This document shows positions 1-9,796 of a stretch of DNA of 64,000 nt, piece after piece; the first letter of the stretch is position 1, and the number at the start of each line of letters is the position of its first letter. The stretch covers positions 62,001 through 126,000 of the forward strand of contig OMWK01000002.1 of the NCBI GenBank assembly GCA_900314745.1, read 5' to 3'. The translations under genes and the position numbers were made by a program. The notes under the pieces were generated by a model. The model searched no databases, was not told where the DNA came from, and saw only the letters and a program-made list of their open reading frames with translations. The DNA comes from an uncultured Eubacteriales bacterium (GTDB lineage Bacteria; Bacillota; Clostridia; Saccharofermentanales; Saccharofermentanaceae).

Positions 1-571
1 CAGAGCAGTTAATTATATCGAATCCGTGAACAGCAATCCTGTACTGTCACTTATCTCATATCTTCTCAGCATTGCAGTTACACTTTGCTTCACTAACATC
101 CTGGTAGTAGGTTTGAAGAAGACGTTCATAAACGCAGGAAAGACACATAAAGTCGATATCGGTGACCTGTTCGTTCCGTTCAAGCATTACAAAGAAACAT
201 TCAAGACAATGTTCTTCCATTTCCTGTACATCTTCCTGTGGTCACTTCTCTTCATAATCCCGGGTATTGTTAAGTCATATTCCTACTTTATGGTTCCCTT
301 CATTGTAGCTGAGAACCCCAAGATCGATACGGCCAGGGCATTCGATATTTCCAAGAAGGCAATGGACGGTGAGAAGGCTGAATGCTTCCTCATGCACCTG
401 TCATTCATCGGCTGGTATCTGTTGGGTCTGATTGCATGCTGCATCGGCATGTACTTCGTAGAGCCTTATCTCCAGGCTACAAACAACGAATTCTACTTGA
501 AGGTTAAGAACAAGGCCCTCGCAAGCGGCATTGCCACACCTGAGGATTTCGGTGAAATGAACGTAATCTGA
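1..571 (+). CDS. DUF975 family integral membrane protein, 5' end outside window
   Basis: The reading frame is open from the left edge of the window to a TGA at 569-571, so this is the C-terminal part of a longer protein. A GTG at 26 is in frame but is probably internal. The visible part has at least three hydrophobic segments and the DUF975 pattern IPGIVKSYSYFMVPFI followed by a charged stretch and LSFIGWYLLGL. DUF975 proteins are multi-pass membrane proteins of unknown function in Bacillota. It converges on galM, with a shared hairpin terminator between them. The family call is fairly firm; the function is unknown. Confidence 0.75.
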   Translation, partial: RAVNYIESVNSNPVLSLISYLLSIAVTLCFTNILVVGLKKTFINAGKTHKVDIGDLFVPFKHYKETFKTMFFHFLYIFLWSLLFIIPGIVKSYSYFMVPFIVAENPKIDTARAFDISKKAMDGEKAECFLMHLSFIGWYLLGLIACCIGMYFVEPYLQATNNEFYLKVKNKALASGIATPEDFGEMNVI

Positions 572-615
572 TAAGCTCCCAAGAGCATTGAGATTAACTG
601 ATTAACAACAAGAGT

Positions 616-640
616 AAAGGACGGTCATTGACCGTCCTTT
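616..640. terminator. Bidirectional rho-independent terminator
   Basis: A near-perfect inverted repeat pairs AAAGGACGGTCA (616-627) with TGACCGTCCTTT (629-640). A-rich and T-rich flanks mean it can act in both directions. It lies between the convergent DUF975 gene and galM, which is where a shared terminator is expected. Confidence 0.8.
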
Positions 641-669
641 ATTATTTACGTTAATTGATAAAAATCTGA

Positions 670-1791
670 TTAGCAGAATCTGTAGCCGCAGACGTGATAA
701 CAAGGTTCACCCGCATTGATAACAGGTGATTCAAACGAAGGAACATTTACGGCATTGGGATACATCTGAGCTTCTATGCAAAGTGCATCATAAGGCTTAT
801 AAGAAGCACCATCCTTGAATCCGTCACCGCCCAAGTGATTGCCGCAGTAAAGCTGTACACCGGGAAGATCCGTCCATGTCTCCATAAGCCTTCCCGCTTC
901 CTTATCCTCGAGAGATGCAACCAGAGCATAAGCACCGTTGTTCTTAAGGCAGAAGTTCTGATCTATGCCGTTGCTCTCACCTATCTGGGGATAAGTAAGA
1001 TCCAGACACTTTGACACGGGAGCACCCTCTCTGAAGTCGAAAGGCGTACCCTCAACATCAATGTATTCGCCGTTAGGGCATCTGTTGACCTTGAGTGTAA
1101 CCTTATCGCAGTCCATCGTTAAGATCTGGTGACCAACATTACCCTTATCGTGTCCTGCCAAGTTGAAATAAGCATGGTTAGTAGGAGCAAATACGGTCTT
1201 CTTATCTGAAAGGCCCATATAGATTATAGTGAACGTTCCGTCTGCACTGAAGTAATAAAGAACTTGAGTCTTAAGATTTCCGGGAAAACCGCACTCTCCG
1301 TCTGCTGAATCGCAGCATAGAAGAAGTGATTCATCGGAAGGCATCTTCATATCGTTATCACAAAGGCCCCTGATTCCGGAATTCTTAACATAGGCATAAG
1401 AATCTTCAGAAGAAAGAACCTTTGCAGCCCAGAATTTGTTCTGATAAGCCTTATCGCCTGTGTGAAGGTTATTGGTTCCGTCATTCTGAGGAAGGTTATA
1501 TGTAACTCCGTCTATTGTGAATGAAGCATCCGCGATTCTGTTCGCCGAACGTCCTACCACGGCACCGTGATTCGCACCGTCAGCAAGATAACCGTCAAGA
1601 TCCTTGGGACCCAAAACAACATCTGCCGTCTCCCCGTTCCTGTCAGGAACATAGAGCCTGAAGATTCTGGCTCCGTAGGTAAGTATCTCAGCCTTGAGAC
1701 CTCCCTCACCCGTTACCGTATACTTCTTGGATACATTATCATACTTTCCGGGAAATCTAACTGAAGGAAAGTTCTCGCTTACAATACTCAT
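670..1791 (-). CDS. galM: Aldose 1-epimerase (galactose mutarotase)
   Basis: Interconverts alpha and beta anomers of aldoses such as galactose and glucose. From the ATG at 1791 the protein is 373 residues, normal for the family. Visible motifs include GRSANRIADASF, NLHTGDKAYQNKFW, the NHAYFNLAGH segment that carries a catalytic histidine, and a C-terminal GVQLYCGNHLGG. The frame is open a further 36 codons upstream into ppk, but the ATG at 1791 has an AGAGAGG ribosome site about 10 bases before it and starts where the family starts. It is the last gene of the minus-strand run that contains ppx and ppk. Confidence 0.9.
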   Translation of the reverse strand: MSIVSENFPSVRFPGKYDNVSKKYTVTGEGGLKAEILTYGARIFRLYVPDRNGETADVVLGPKDLDGYLADGANHGAVVGRSANRIADASFTIDGVTYNLPQNDGTNNLHTGDKAYQNKFWAAKVLSSEDSYAYVKNSGIRGLCDNDMKMPSDESLLLCCDSADGECGFPGNLKTQVLYYFSADGTFTIIYMGLSDKKTVFAPTNHAYFNLAGHDKGNVGHQILTMDCDKVTLKVNRCPNGEYIDVEGTPFDFREGAPVSKCLDLTYPQIGESNGIDQNFCLKNNGAYALVASLEDKEAGRLMETWTDLPGVQLYCGNHLGGDGFKDGASYKPYDALCIEAQMYPNAVNVPSFESPVINAGEPCYHVCGYRFC

Positions 1792-1822
1792 TACTTTTAT
1801 AACCTCTCTAACCGGATCAGAA

Positions 1823-4063
1823 TCAATCAGGAGCAACGGCAGGTTCAAAAGCAAGACGCTCTTCTTCAACCATTCTTCCTGCCACAGCCTCATCAGCAAG
1901 TCTGATCAGTTCCTGCTGACTGTCGAGTTTTACTTTACCACGAAGATCGAGTTTATGATAGTTACCATCAGGCAACAAATAAGTTGCGCGAATCGTATCA
2001 TTGATCTCCACATCAAGGATTTCCTTGATCCTGCTTCGGCAGTCCTCGTCTTCTATCGGGAACATCAACTCAACTCTTCTGTCGAGGTTTCTCGGCATCC
2101 AGTCCGCAGAAGCCAGGTAGATATCCTCCTTGCCTCCGTTATAGAACATGAATATTCTTGAATGCTCAAGGAAACGGCCCGTTATGGATCTGACTGTGAT
2201 GTTCTCGGAAAGTCCGGGAACACCTGCCTTAAGACAGCATATGCCTCTCACGATAAGTTCGATCTTAACACCTGCATTGGATGCATTATACAGTTCATTG
2301 ATCACCTTGCCGTCAACAAGTGAATTGATCTTGGCGATTATCTTTGCAGGCTTGCCTTCGGATGCATTCTTGGCTTCGCGCCTGATGTTTCTGATGAAGT
2401 AATCCTTCATCCAGATAGGGGCAGCAACGAGCTTATGCCATGTACTCGGGATCGAATAGCCTGACAGCATGTTGAAGAACTCGGAAGCATCTTCGCCAAA
2501 ACTCTCGGATGCGGTAAACAGACCGATATCCGTATATATCTTAGCCGTAATGTCGTTATAGTTACCTGTAGCAAGATGGAGATAACGTCTGATGCCGTCT
2601 TCCTCCTTACGTACTACCAGTGTGATCTTACTGTGAGTCTTAAGACCTACAAGACCGTAAATTACGTGGCAGCCCGCATTCTCAAGCTTCTTAGCCCAGT
2701 TGATGTTATTCTGCTCATCAAAACGCGCCTTAAGCTCAACAAGAACCATTACCTGCTTTCCGTTATTAGCGGCTTCGAGCAATGAGGCAATGATCGGAGA
2801 CTCATCAGATACTCTGTATAGAGTCTGCTTAATAGCCAGAACCTGAGGATCTCTTGCTGCCTGCTTTACGAACTCAAGCACGGGCTCAAAGCTCTCATAA
2901 GGATGATGAACGAGTCTGTCCTTCTTCCTTATCTGGTCGAAGATATTATCGAGACTCTCATCAAACATTGAAGGCGCTGCAGGAGCATGCGCGGGATATC
3001 TCAAGTCATTGAATCTGTCCTTACCTACTAGCTTATTAACCTTGGAAAGGAAAGTAAGATCGATAGGACCGCCGACTCTGAAGATATCATCTTTATTGAT
3101 CTTAAGTTCCATGATGATGTAATCAAGAATCTCGGGCTCAATGTCATCTTCTACCTCAAGCCTTATGATCTCGCCGTAGCGGCGCTTTCTGACCTGCTCC
3201 TCGATCTCCTTGAGAAGATCCTCGGCCTCATCCTCGTCAATATCAAGATCGGCATTTCTCATGACGCGGTAGCATGCGCTTCCCAAGACCTTCTGACTTG
3301 TAAAAAGCAGATGGAGATTCGCCCTGATTATGCTCTCGATCGGGACAAGTATAATCTCCCCGTTATCTCCCGTGAGCTTGTAAAGCCTCGATACCACGTT
3401 AGGAATCTGCAGTGTCGCATACACAATATCGTTGTCATCGGTTCTGTGTGTATCAACTATTCCCTTGCCATCGAGCTTTACGCACATATTGAGCATTCTG
3501 TTGTAAATCAACGGGAACGGTCTCGACTGATCCACAGCCATGGGAGTAAGTATCGGATAAAGCTCCGTCTTGAAATACTCATCGCAGTGAGACTTAAGTC
3601 TCTCATCAAGTTCATCGTAATCACTTATGAAGATGTTCTCCTGCTTAAGTGAAGGCACGAGTGATCTTCCGTAAGTGGAATACATGAGTGTCATGAGCTT
3701 TCTCGTCTTGGCGTCAATGCTTGTAAGCTGCTCACTTACAGTCATGCCGGCAATATCCTTCTCCTCAAAGTTGACGCTCGCCATGTCTCTTAACGACGCT
3801 ACACGGACGATATAGAACTCATCGAGATTGGACGCTGTGATCGCGAGGAAGTTAAGCCTCTCAAGAAGCGGGTTCTTGGTATCTCTTGCCTCATGCAAGA
3901 TCCTGTTATTGAACTCAAGCCACGACAGCTCCCTGTTGGTAAACTTGTCGCAGGGTCTCGTTATCTTGTTAACGGGTGCGTTCTTGGAACCGGAGGATGA
4001 CTTCTTGGCAACAGCTACCTTCTTCTTGGAAGTCTTCCTTGTATCTTTTGATTTTGAAGCCAT
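1823..4063 (-). CDS. ppk1: Polyphosphate kinase 1
   Basis: Reversibly polymerises the terminal phosphate of ATP into polyphosphate. The 746-residue length is typical. After a Lys/Ser-rich N-terminal tail (about 1-30) come the N domain (FTNRELSWLEFNNR near 41), the head domain, and two phospholipase-D-like C-terminal domains. The phosphorylated histidine should be His477 in KTHSKITLV, and the second active-site histidine His634 in LEHSRIFMF. It starts one base after the ppx stop, so the polymer-making and polymer-degrading enzymes are co-transcribed. The basic tail of about 35 residues is longer than in many homologues; its role is not known. Confidence 0.96.
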   Translation of the reverse strand: MASKSKDTRKTSKKKVAVAKKSSSGSKNAPVNKITRPCDKFTNRELSWLEFNNRILHEARDTKNPLLERLNFLAITASNLDEFYIVRVASLRDMASVNFEEKDIAGMTVSEQLTSIDAKTRKLMTLMYSTYGRSLVPSLKQENIFISDYDELDERLKSHCDEYFKTELYPILTPMAVDQSRPFPLIYNRMLNMCVKLDGKGIVDTHRTDDNDIVYATLQIPNVVSRLYKLTGDNGEIILVPIESIIRANLHLLFTSQKVLGSACYRVMRNADLDIDEDEAEDLLKEIEEQVRKRRYGEIIRLEVEDDIEPEILDYIIMELKINKDDIFRVGGPIDLTFLSKVNKLVGKDRFNDLRYPAHAPAAPSMFDESLDNIFDQIRKKDRLVHHPYESFEPVLEFVKQAARDPQVLAIKQTLYRVSDESPIIASLLEAANNGKQVMVLVELKARFDEQNNINWAKKLENAGCHVIYGLVGLKTHSKITLVVRKEEDGIRRYLHLATGNYNDITAKIYTDIGLFTASESFGEDASEFFNMLSGYSIPSTWHKLVAAPIWMKDYFIRNIRREAKNASEGKPAKIIAKINSLVDGKVINELYNASNAGVKIELIVRGICCLKAGVPGLSENITVRSITGRFLEHSRIFMFYNGGKEDIYLASADWMPRNLDRRVELMFPIEDEDCRSRIKEILDVEINDTIRATYLLPDGNYHKLDLRGKVKLDSQQELIRLADEAVAGRMVEEERLAFEPAVAPD

Positions 4064-4064
4064 A

Positions 4065-5603
4065 TTACAATGTCCTCCTTATGTGAAGCTCCGGCTTTAT
4101 GCCGATAACCTCTTCGAAAAGCCCGCTCCTGTGCTCGAAAGACCACACCTCAAACGACATGTCCGCCTCACTCGTGCATGATATGTGAAGGCTCTCCGGG
4201 TTAAGCTGAACGGCAACGCTCTTAGTCTTCTGCTTGTGCGAGGAATCGAGCGCATCCGCGATTCTTAAGATTGCCGTAAGTTTTGAAACAAGAACCTTCT
4301 TATAAGGCGCGAGTTTCTGATAGTAGTTATTCTCGTACGGATTCTGCTTGGGATAAAGCCTTACGACAAGAGCTATGATATCAAGCTCATCGGAATTAAG
4401 TCCGATAAGATCCGTGTATTTGATAACTGAATAAGCAGCCTCATTATGTGCCCTGGCATGAACATACTTGCCTGACTCATGCAAGATGGCGGATATTCGA
4501 AGAAGCAGCCTGTCTCTGTCGGTAAGACCTGTGATCTTGGACGATGCATCAAAAAGATCCATCGCGGTCTTCTCAACAAACTCGATATGCTTTTTATGAG
4601 ACTTATATCTCTTAGCAACATTTCTTGCAGCTCTAATGAGGTCCTCATCAGGATCGCTCGAGAGCTTATATCCTGAATACTTCGAACAGTGGTTATAGAT
4701 GATACCGTCAGACAGCGAAGCCTGAGGAAGATATATCGAATCAACGCCAGTATACTCGAGCATGTTTCTTATGATCATTGCAGAAGGCAGAAGAAGCGGT
4801 GCAATGTTCGTAGGTATATGGTCATTTAATGACAGATCCTGAGGAGAGTTCTTGAACAGGTAATCGTAAACCTTAAGGAACTGTGCTTTCGACAGGACCG
4901 CATTCTCGTTAGGTGTAAGATGCAGAAGCCTCTTGATGAAACCGAGTTCACCGCCGAATGCCACAAGGCTCTTATACACGATGCCCTTGGGCTCAACTGC
5001 GTGATAGTCGTCGAGATCCTGTCCTATGAATTCCTGAAGAACATCCTCATAGTGCGTAGTCTTCGCCTGAAGGTCCGACAGCATCTCGTAGATCCTCAAT
5101 GATCCGAGAACCATGTTCTGTGAGAATATGAAGTCTGATTTGTCATAAACGGTAGCCTGAAGCGAACTCGCGCCGATATCAAGGATCATAGTGCCTTCCT
5201 TGATGAGATTCTTAAACTCGGGCATTCTCTCTCTGACCGCCATGTTCTGATAGAATCTCTCCATCGAATTATCGATGACCTCGATCCTGAATCCCGTTCT
5301 GATCCTTATCTGCTCGATGATTACATCGCGGTTTCTGGCATCTCTCAATGCACTTGTAGCCACACAGAGAACCCTTGTGATCCTGTACTCCTTGCACTTA
5401 AGATCGAACGACCTTAAGCAGTCACAGATCTCTTCAAGCTGTTCGGATTCAATGACACCCGCGATATAACTTCTTGTGCCAAGGGACGTAAACATTCTCA
5501 CGGTCTCGATCTCCTTCGGAGAACCCTGAGCACCAATCTCGTATATCTTAAGACGTGCCGTTAATGAGCCTATATCAATAACAGCGATCAGATTCTTAGC
5601 CAT
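4065..5603 (-). CDS. ppx: Exopolyphosphatase / Ppx-GppA phosphatase with C-terminal HD domain
   Basis: Hydrolyses terminal phosphates of polyphosphate or pppGpp. The ASKHA-fold core begins with IAVIDIGSLTARLKIYEIG, a second phosphate-binding motif is ILDIGASSLQATVYD, and an HD-type segment follows from about residue 320 (HESGKYVHARAHNEAA). At 512 residues it matches the long two-domain Ppx form. It lies immediately upstream of ppk (one base between them) and 10 bases downstream of rseP. Whether polyphosphate or the guanosine pentaphosphate is the main substrate cannot be told from sequence; the ppk partner favours polyphosphate. Confidence 0.92.
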   Translation of the reverse strand: MAKNLIAVIDIGSLTARLKIYEIGAQGSPKEIETVRMFTSLGTRSYIAGVIESEQLEEICDCLRSFDLKCKEYRITRVLCVATSALRDARNRDVIIEQIRIRTGFRIEVIDNSMERFYQNMAVRERMPEFKNLIKEGTMILDIGASSLQATVYDKSDFIFSQNMVLGSLRIYEMLSDLQAKTTHYEDVLQEFIGQDLDDYHAVEPKGIVYKSLVAFGGELGFIKRLLHLTPNENAVLSKAQFLKVYDYLFKNSPQDLSLNDHIPTNIAPLLLPSAMIIRNMLEYTGVDSIYLPQASLSDGIIYNHCSKYSGYKLSSDPDEDLIRAARNVAKRYKSHKKHIEFVEKTAMDLFDASSKITGLTDRDRLLLRISAILHESGKYVHARAHNEAAYSVIKYTDLIGLNSDELDIIALVVRLYPKQNPYENNYYQKLAPYKKVLVSKLTAILRIADALDSSHKQKTKSVAVQLNPESLHISCTSEADMSFEVWSFEHRSGLFEEVIGIKPELHIRRTL

Positions 5604-5613
5604 ACACGCCCCC

Positions 5614-6969
5614 TTAGTCTAATATGATCCTGATAATATCAGAAGCAAAAGCAAACAGTACCAATCCTATCAGCAGGACAAAGCCGACTGCATTAATAGC
5701 ATTCTCGCTCTTCTTCGACAGCTTCCTGCCCATGATCATCTCAACGATAATGAGTATCAGCTGATTACCGTCAAGACCCGGTATCGGAAGAAGATTCGTA
5801 AACATAAGTCCTATGGATATTATACCTGCCATCTGAATAATGTTTACGACCTTCTCGTACAAAGAATCATCGACATCATCAACATAATCAGAGACAACGG
5901 TTGTCATGCCTATGGGACCTGAGACCATGTTATAGACCTCTTCCTGCCCCCTGAACACTTCACCGATTGACTTAACGCTCAAATTGATGATCGTGTACGG
6001 CATCACGAACGCAGTCTTAAGTGCCTTGACGAAAGTAGTGAAATCCTCAACTGCATATGAATACAGTATGGGGCCCCTGTCATTCGCCCAGGCGATTATC
6101 GTCTTTGCGCATTCTTCGTTATATTCAACGCCGTTACGAATATACGTGAGAGTCATTGAGTCGCCGGTGGTAAGATTATCGATATAATCTTCAAATCCTT
6201 CATCCTCGACGCTCACGCCGTCAACATGGGTAAGGTAATCACCCACCTCAAGTATCGGGTCTCCGTTATTCTGATAAGGAGATACCTCGGCTACTTCCCA
6301 TCCGTGATATTTGCCATCGACATCAGGGTAGTGAACGATGCCTATCATGGCTCTCTCTTCAATCACGGGAACGAGTTCGACGTCATATAAATCACCTGTG
6401 GAACGCGATCTTAATGTAAGAGTACAAGGTTCATTCTGAGGCACGCCGCGGTCTACCTCATACATGTAGTCGTATGCCGTCATGACACGCTCGCCGTTAA
6501 CGGCTACGATGGTATCGCCTATCTCGAAAGGAATCTCCTCGGAAAGACAGGCTGTCTCAAGCTGTGAGCCCGTTCTTACTGCACCTACTTCCAAAGTGGC
6601 ATAACCCGCTATGGAGAACAGCACCGAGAATATTATCACGCCGAGAAGAAGATTCATGAACGGCCCTGCAAGAGCAACTATGAGTCTCTTCCACCTGGGC
6701 TGATTGACAAGAAGCGAAGGATCATCAGATTCAACCACATTTCCGTTCTCGTCAAAATCATTGAATCTTACATAAGCACCGAAAGGCAATGCCCTAATGG
6801 AATACTCAACATCATTTCTTCTCCAGTCAACAAGCTTCGGTCCTATGAAGATCGAGACCTCATATGCCTTGATCTTAAGAAGCCTTGCTACCCAGAAATG
6901 ACCAAGCTCGTGTATGGTGACCAGTACACCGAGCATTATGATCGCGATTACTATGCTCCAGATACTCAT
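5614..6969 (-). CDS. rseP: RseP-type site-2 zinc metalloprotease with PDZ domains
   Basis: Intramembrane protease of family M50 that cleaves membrane-anchored anti-sigma factors or leftover signal peptides. The zinc motif HELGH is at residues 20-24 in the first membrane helix. A conserved LPFGAYVRF loop follows, then an extracytoplasmic stretch with two PDZ-like regions, and the third metal ligand in NLLPIPGLDGNQL near the C terminus. The length of 451 residues is normal. Its start overlaps the dxr stop by four bases (ATGA), the classic cdsA-dxr-rseP order. This is a different protein from the shorter M50 protease at 16.8-17.6 kb. Confidence 0.94.
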   Translation of the reverse strand: MSIWSIVIAIIMLGVLVTIHELGHFWVARLLKIKAYEVSIFIGPKLVDWRRNDVEYSIRALPFGAYVRFNDFDENGNVVESDDPSLLVNQPRWKRLIVALAGPFMNLLLGVIIFSVLFSIAGYATLEVGAVRTGSQLETACLSEEIPFEIGDTIVAVNGERVMTAYDYMYEVDRGVPQNEPCTLTLRSRSTGDLYDVELVPVIEERAMIGIVHYPDVDGKYHGWEVAEVSPYQNNGDPILEVGDYLTHVDGVSVEDEGFEDYIDNLTTGDSMTLTYIRNGVEYNEECAKTIIAWANDRGPILYSYAVEDFTTFVKALKTAFVMPYTIINLSVKSIGEVFRGQEEVYNMVSGPIGMTTVVSDYVDDVDDSLYEKVVNIIQMAGIISIGLMFTNLLPIPGLDGNQLILIIVEMIMGRKLSKKSENAINAVGFVLLIGLVLFAFASDIIRIILD

Positions 6970-8141
6970 ATTCCAAGCTTTTCCTTCGCGAGTTTAAATG
7001 CTTCATCGCTGTAGCCCAGGATATCTTCGAGAGAAAAGTCATAGCAGTTCCTGTCTTCAAAATCGTCATATACCGATCTGACAGTACTCTCGATATCGAG
7101 GAACCCGATCTTGCCCTTAAGGAAAGCCGATACGGCTGCCTCGTTCGCAGCATTCATTACGGCAGGCATGATGCCCTTCGTTCTTCCCGCCTTATAAGCG
7201 AGATCAAGAAGACCGAACACACGGGTATTGCATTTCTCAAAAGTAAGATTGCAGCATTTGGGATCAAAAGGATCAAACTCCTCAAGAAGCCTCGGGCCTC
7301 TGTCGGGATAATACAATGCAACCATAATCGGAAGTATCATCGACGGCTTACCCATCTGTGCGAGAACGGAACCGTCACGAAGTCTTATCATGGAATGAAT
7401 GACACTCTGGGGATGAACGACTACATCGACTCTGTCGACATCAATGCCGAACAGATGAGACGCCTCAATTACTTCAAGACCCTTATTCATCATCGTTGAA
7501 GAATCTATCGTTATCTTACCGCCCATCTTCCATGTCGGATGATTGAGTGCTTTCTCGCATGTGACATTCTCGAGCTGTTCGAGCGTATATCCTCTGAAAG
7601 GTCCGCCTGATGCTGTGATAAGGATCCTGTCGAGGTTCTCCTTCTTCTCGCCCCAGAGGCACTGCCAGATTGCGCAATGCTCCGAATCAACAGGAAGAAG
7701 CTCGACTCCCTTCTCCTTAACAAGAGGCATTACGAGATCGCCGCCTGCAACAAGTGTCTCCTTATTGGCAAGAGCGATGTCCTTGCCCGCTTCAATAGCC
7801 TTATAAACAGGCTCAAGACCTGCCACGCCGACTATGGCACCAAGAACCGTGTCAGCCTCGGGAATAGTAGCGCAGACTACGTTTCCTTCTTCGCCGTAAT
7901 ATATCTCGGTATTGATCTCGGGATGCTTGGAGTTAAGCTTATGCTTGAGCTCGGAAGCCTTCTGCACATCTGCCACGGCAGCGGCAGCGGGCTTGAATTC
8001 CACGATCTGATCATAAAGCACGTCTATATTATTGCCGCATGTAAGCGCAGCCACCTTGAAGTCCGAAGGATTATTCCTTACGACCTCCAGAGTCTGTGTG
8101 CCGATAGATCCGGTTGAACCAAGAACAGATAAAACTCTCAT
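6966..8141 (-). CDS. dxr: 1-deoxy-D-xylulose 5-phosphate reductoisomerase
   Basis: Second enzyme of the MEP isoprenoid pathway; converts DXP to MEP with NADPH. The N-terminal nucleotide-binding motif LGSTGSIGTQTLEVV is at 7-21. The metal- and substrate-binding motifs are SEHCAIWQCLWGE, ASGGPFRGYTLEQL, HPTWKMGGKITIDSSTMMNK and HPQSVIHSMI. At 391 residues it has the standard length. It sits between cdsA and rseP in an order common in Bacillota. Together with ispH at 13.8 kb this shows that the cell uses the MEP route. Confidence 0.97.
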   Translation of the reverse strand: MRVLSVLGSTGSIGTQTLEVVRNNPSDFKVAALTCGNNIDVLYDQIVEFKPAAAAVADVQKASELKHKLNSKHPEINTEIYYGEEGNVVCATIPEADTVLGAIVGVAGLEPVYKAIEAGKDIALANKETLVAGGDLVMPLVKEKGVELLPVDSEHCAIWQCLWGEKKENLDRILITASGGPFRGYTLEQLENVTCEKALNHPTWKMGGKITIDSSTMMNKGLEVIEASHLFGIDVDRVDVVVHPQSVIHSMIRLRDGSVLAQMGKPSMILPIMVALYYPDRGPRLLEEFDPFDPKCCNLTFEKCNTRVFGLLDLAYKAGRTKGIMPAVMNAANEAAVSAFLKGKIGFLDIESTVRSVYDDFEDRNCYDFSLEDILGYSDEAFKLAKEKLGI

Positions 8142-8162
8142 TGTTCGTTCATCTCACATTCA

Positions 8163-9035
8163 TCACATTATGTCGGTCAGAAGATACGCGATGATGGCAA
8201 GCAGCACACCCATCGGTATCGTAAAGAATGCACTGTCGAATCTATCAAGCATACCCCCGTGTCCTGGGAACATATTACCGTAATCCTTAATACCGCACAT
8301 TCTCTTTATAAGCGAAGCGAGCCAGTCTCCGAGCTGACTCATTACCGACATGGCAAAACCCAATATGAATGCCAGCGAACAGAACACTGCAGTATTAACC
8401 GTATAGTCACCGACTTCCATCATGTAAAGGAAGCCAAAATAGATCATGATCAAAGTAGCGCATCCGACTGCACCGCCGATGCATCCCTCCCATGTCTTAT
8501 TGGGACTTAAGTGAGGTACGATCTTGTGCTTGCCCATTGTAACGCCTACAAAATAAGCGCATGTATCAGATATCCACGCTGCCATGAGCGCAGGAACCAT
8601 GTAGAACCATCCGCTCGGAACGAGCATGGACAAAGAAGCCAGGCAAAATAGCGGGAAAGTTACATAGAGAACTATCATCGCAGTAACGGCGCCGCTTACA
8701 AGGTGATTCTCCTTATCAATAACTGAAGGAAGGATCACGCACGCGAGGCAGTACGGCACGACTATAAGCAGATACAGCGACAGCGCAACGAGAATGCCTG
8801 ATCCCTGGAAGTAAGATATCAGCGCGATGATGACGGCTATGACACCGCCTATCGCAACAAGAAAACTGTTAGGCTTAAATCCGCCGGCTGTAAAAGCCTT
8901 AATAAGTTCATAAATGGAAATCGAACCGACGATGATGCCAAACAGCAGCATAAGCGGTGAGAACCAGTATGAAGGAATGACAAAAGCCAGTACGGATAAT
9001 ATGAATACTATTCCGGTGATTACTCTCTGTCTCAA
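8163..9035 (-). CDS. cdsA: Phosphatidate cytidylyltransferase
   Basis: Makes CDP-diacylglycerol from phosphatidic acid and CTP, the branch point of phospholipid synthesis, in the cytoplasmic membrane. The 290-residue protein has about eight hydrophobic segments and the family signature near the C terminus: SQLGDWLASLIKRMCGIKDY followed closely by PGHGGMLDRFDS. The segment SPNKTWEGCIGG is also typical. Its start overlaps the uppS stop by four bases, so translation is probably coupled. Confidence 0.95.
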   Translation of the reverse strand: MRQRVITGIVFILSVLAFVIPSYWFSPLMLLFGIIVGSISIYELIKAFTAGGFKPNSFLVAIGGVIAVIIALISYFQGSGILVALSLYLLIVVPYCLACVILPSVIDKENHLVSGAVTAMIVLYVTFPLFCLASLSMLVPSGWFYMVPALMAAWISDTCAYFVGVTMGKHKIVPHLSPNKTWEGCIGGAVGCATLIMIYFGFLYMMEVGDYTVNTAVFCSLAFILGFAMSVMSQLGDWLASLIKRMCGIKDYGNMFPGHGGMLDRFDSAFFTIPMGVLLAIIAYLLTDIM

Positions 9036-9796
9036 GTACTTGCCTCCTTGGAAGACAAGCCGCCAAAACGTCTGTCTCTTCCGGCAAAGTCTCTGAAAGC
9101 CTGAGTCAGTTCATCATATCCGAAATCAGGCCACAGAGTATCTGATATCCAGAACTCGGAATAAGCGCACTCCCACAAAAGGAAGTTGGAGATTCTAAAT
9201 TCGCCGCTTGGTCTGATGATAAGTTCAGGATCCGGTACATCAGGCAGATACAGATTATCGGAGATCATCTGCTCGGTAATCTCTTCCGGCTCTACTTCTC
9301 CGCTTTTTACCCTCGAAGCAATCTTCCTGACAGCACTCTCGATCTCTCTTCTGCCGCCGTAATTCATTGCTACGATAAGCTGCATCTTCTGTCTGTTCTT
9401 GGAGCGCTCCTCGCCGATGGCTATTGTCTCCCTTACCTTCTCCGGGAGGGACGCGATATCACCCGTAAACCTTACGCGTATGCCTTCCTGCTCAAGCTCG
9501 GGATCATACTTCTCGAAGAACTCAACGAAAAGCTCCATCAGCTGGTGCACTTCGTCTTCGGGGCGTGCCCAGTTCTCCGTGGAGAAAGCATAGACTGTAA
9601 GATACTTAACGCCGTATCTTCCGCAGTTACGGCACAATTCCTTAAGATTCTCGGCACCGGCCCTGTGACCTGCACTTCTGGGCAAAAGACGCTTCTTAGC
9701 CCATCTGCCGTTGCCGTCCATTATAACGCCTAAAGAGACGGGGACTTTAAGCCCCGTCGTATCATAGGTCTTCTTTTTGTTTCCGAGAACCGGCAT
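9032..9796 (-). CDS. uppS: Isoprenyl (undecaprenyl) diphosphate synthase
   Basis: Cis-prenyltransferase that builds the C55 lipid carrier for wall and polysaccharide synthesis. The signature GVIMDGNGRWAKKR contains the Mg-binding Asp27. Further motifs are YAFSTENWARP and the C-terminal RPSGEFRISNFLLWECAYSE. The length (254 residues) is normal. It overlaps frr by one base upstream and cdsA by four bases downstream. Its product is the carrier used by the MraY-like enzyme encoded at 38.7 kb. Confidence 0.96.
   Translation of the reverse strand: MPVLGNKKKTYDTTGLKVPVSLGVIMDGNGRWAKKRLLPRSAGHRAGAENLKELCRNCGRYGVKYLTVYAFSTENWARPEDEVHQLMELFVEFFEKYDPELEQEGIRVRFTGDIASLPEKVRETIAIGEERSKNRQKMQLIVAMNYGGRREIESAVRKIASRVKSGEVEPEEITEQMISDNLYLPDVPDPELIIRPSGEFRISNFLLWECAYSEFWISDTLWPDFGYDELTQAFRDFAGRDRRFGGLSSKEAST

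Noticed and set aside
1792..1899. N-terminal extension of galM
   Set aside because: It would overlap ppk by 77 bases and adds residues not seen in the family; the ATG at 1791 has a ribosome site.
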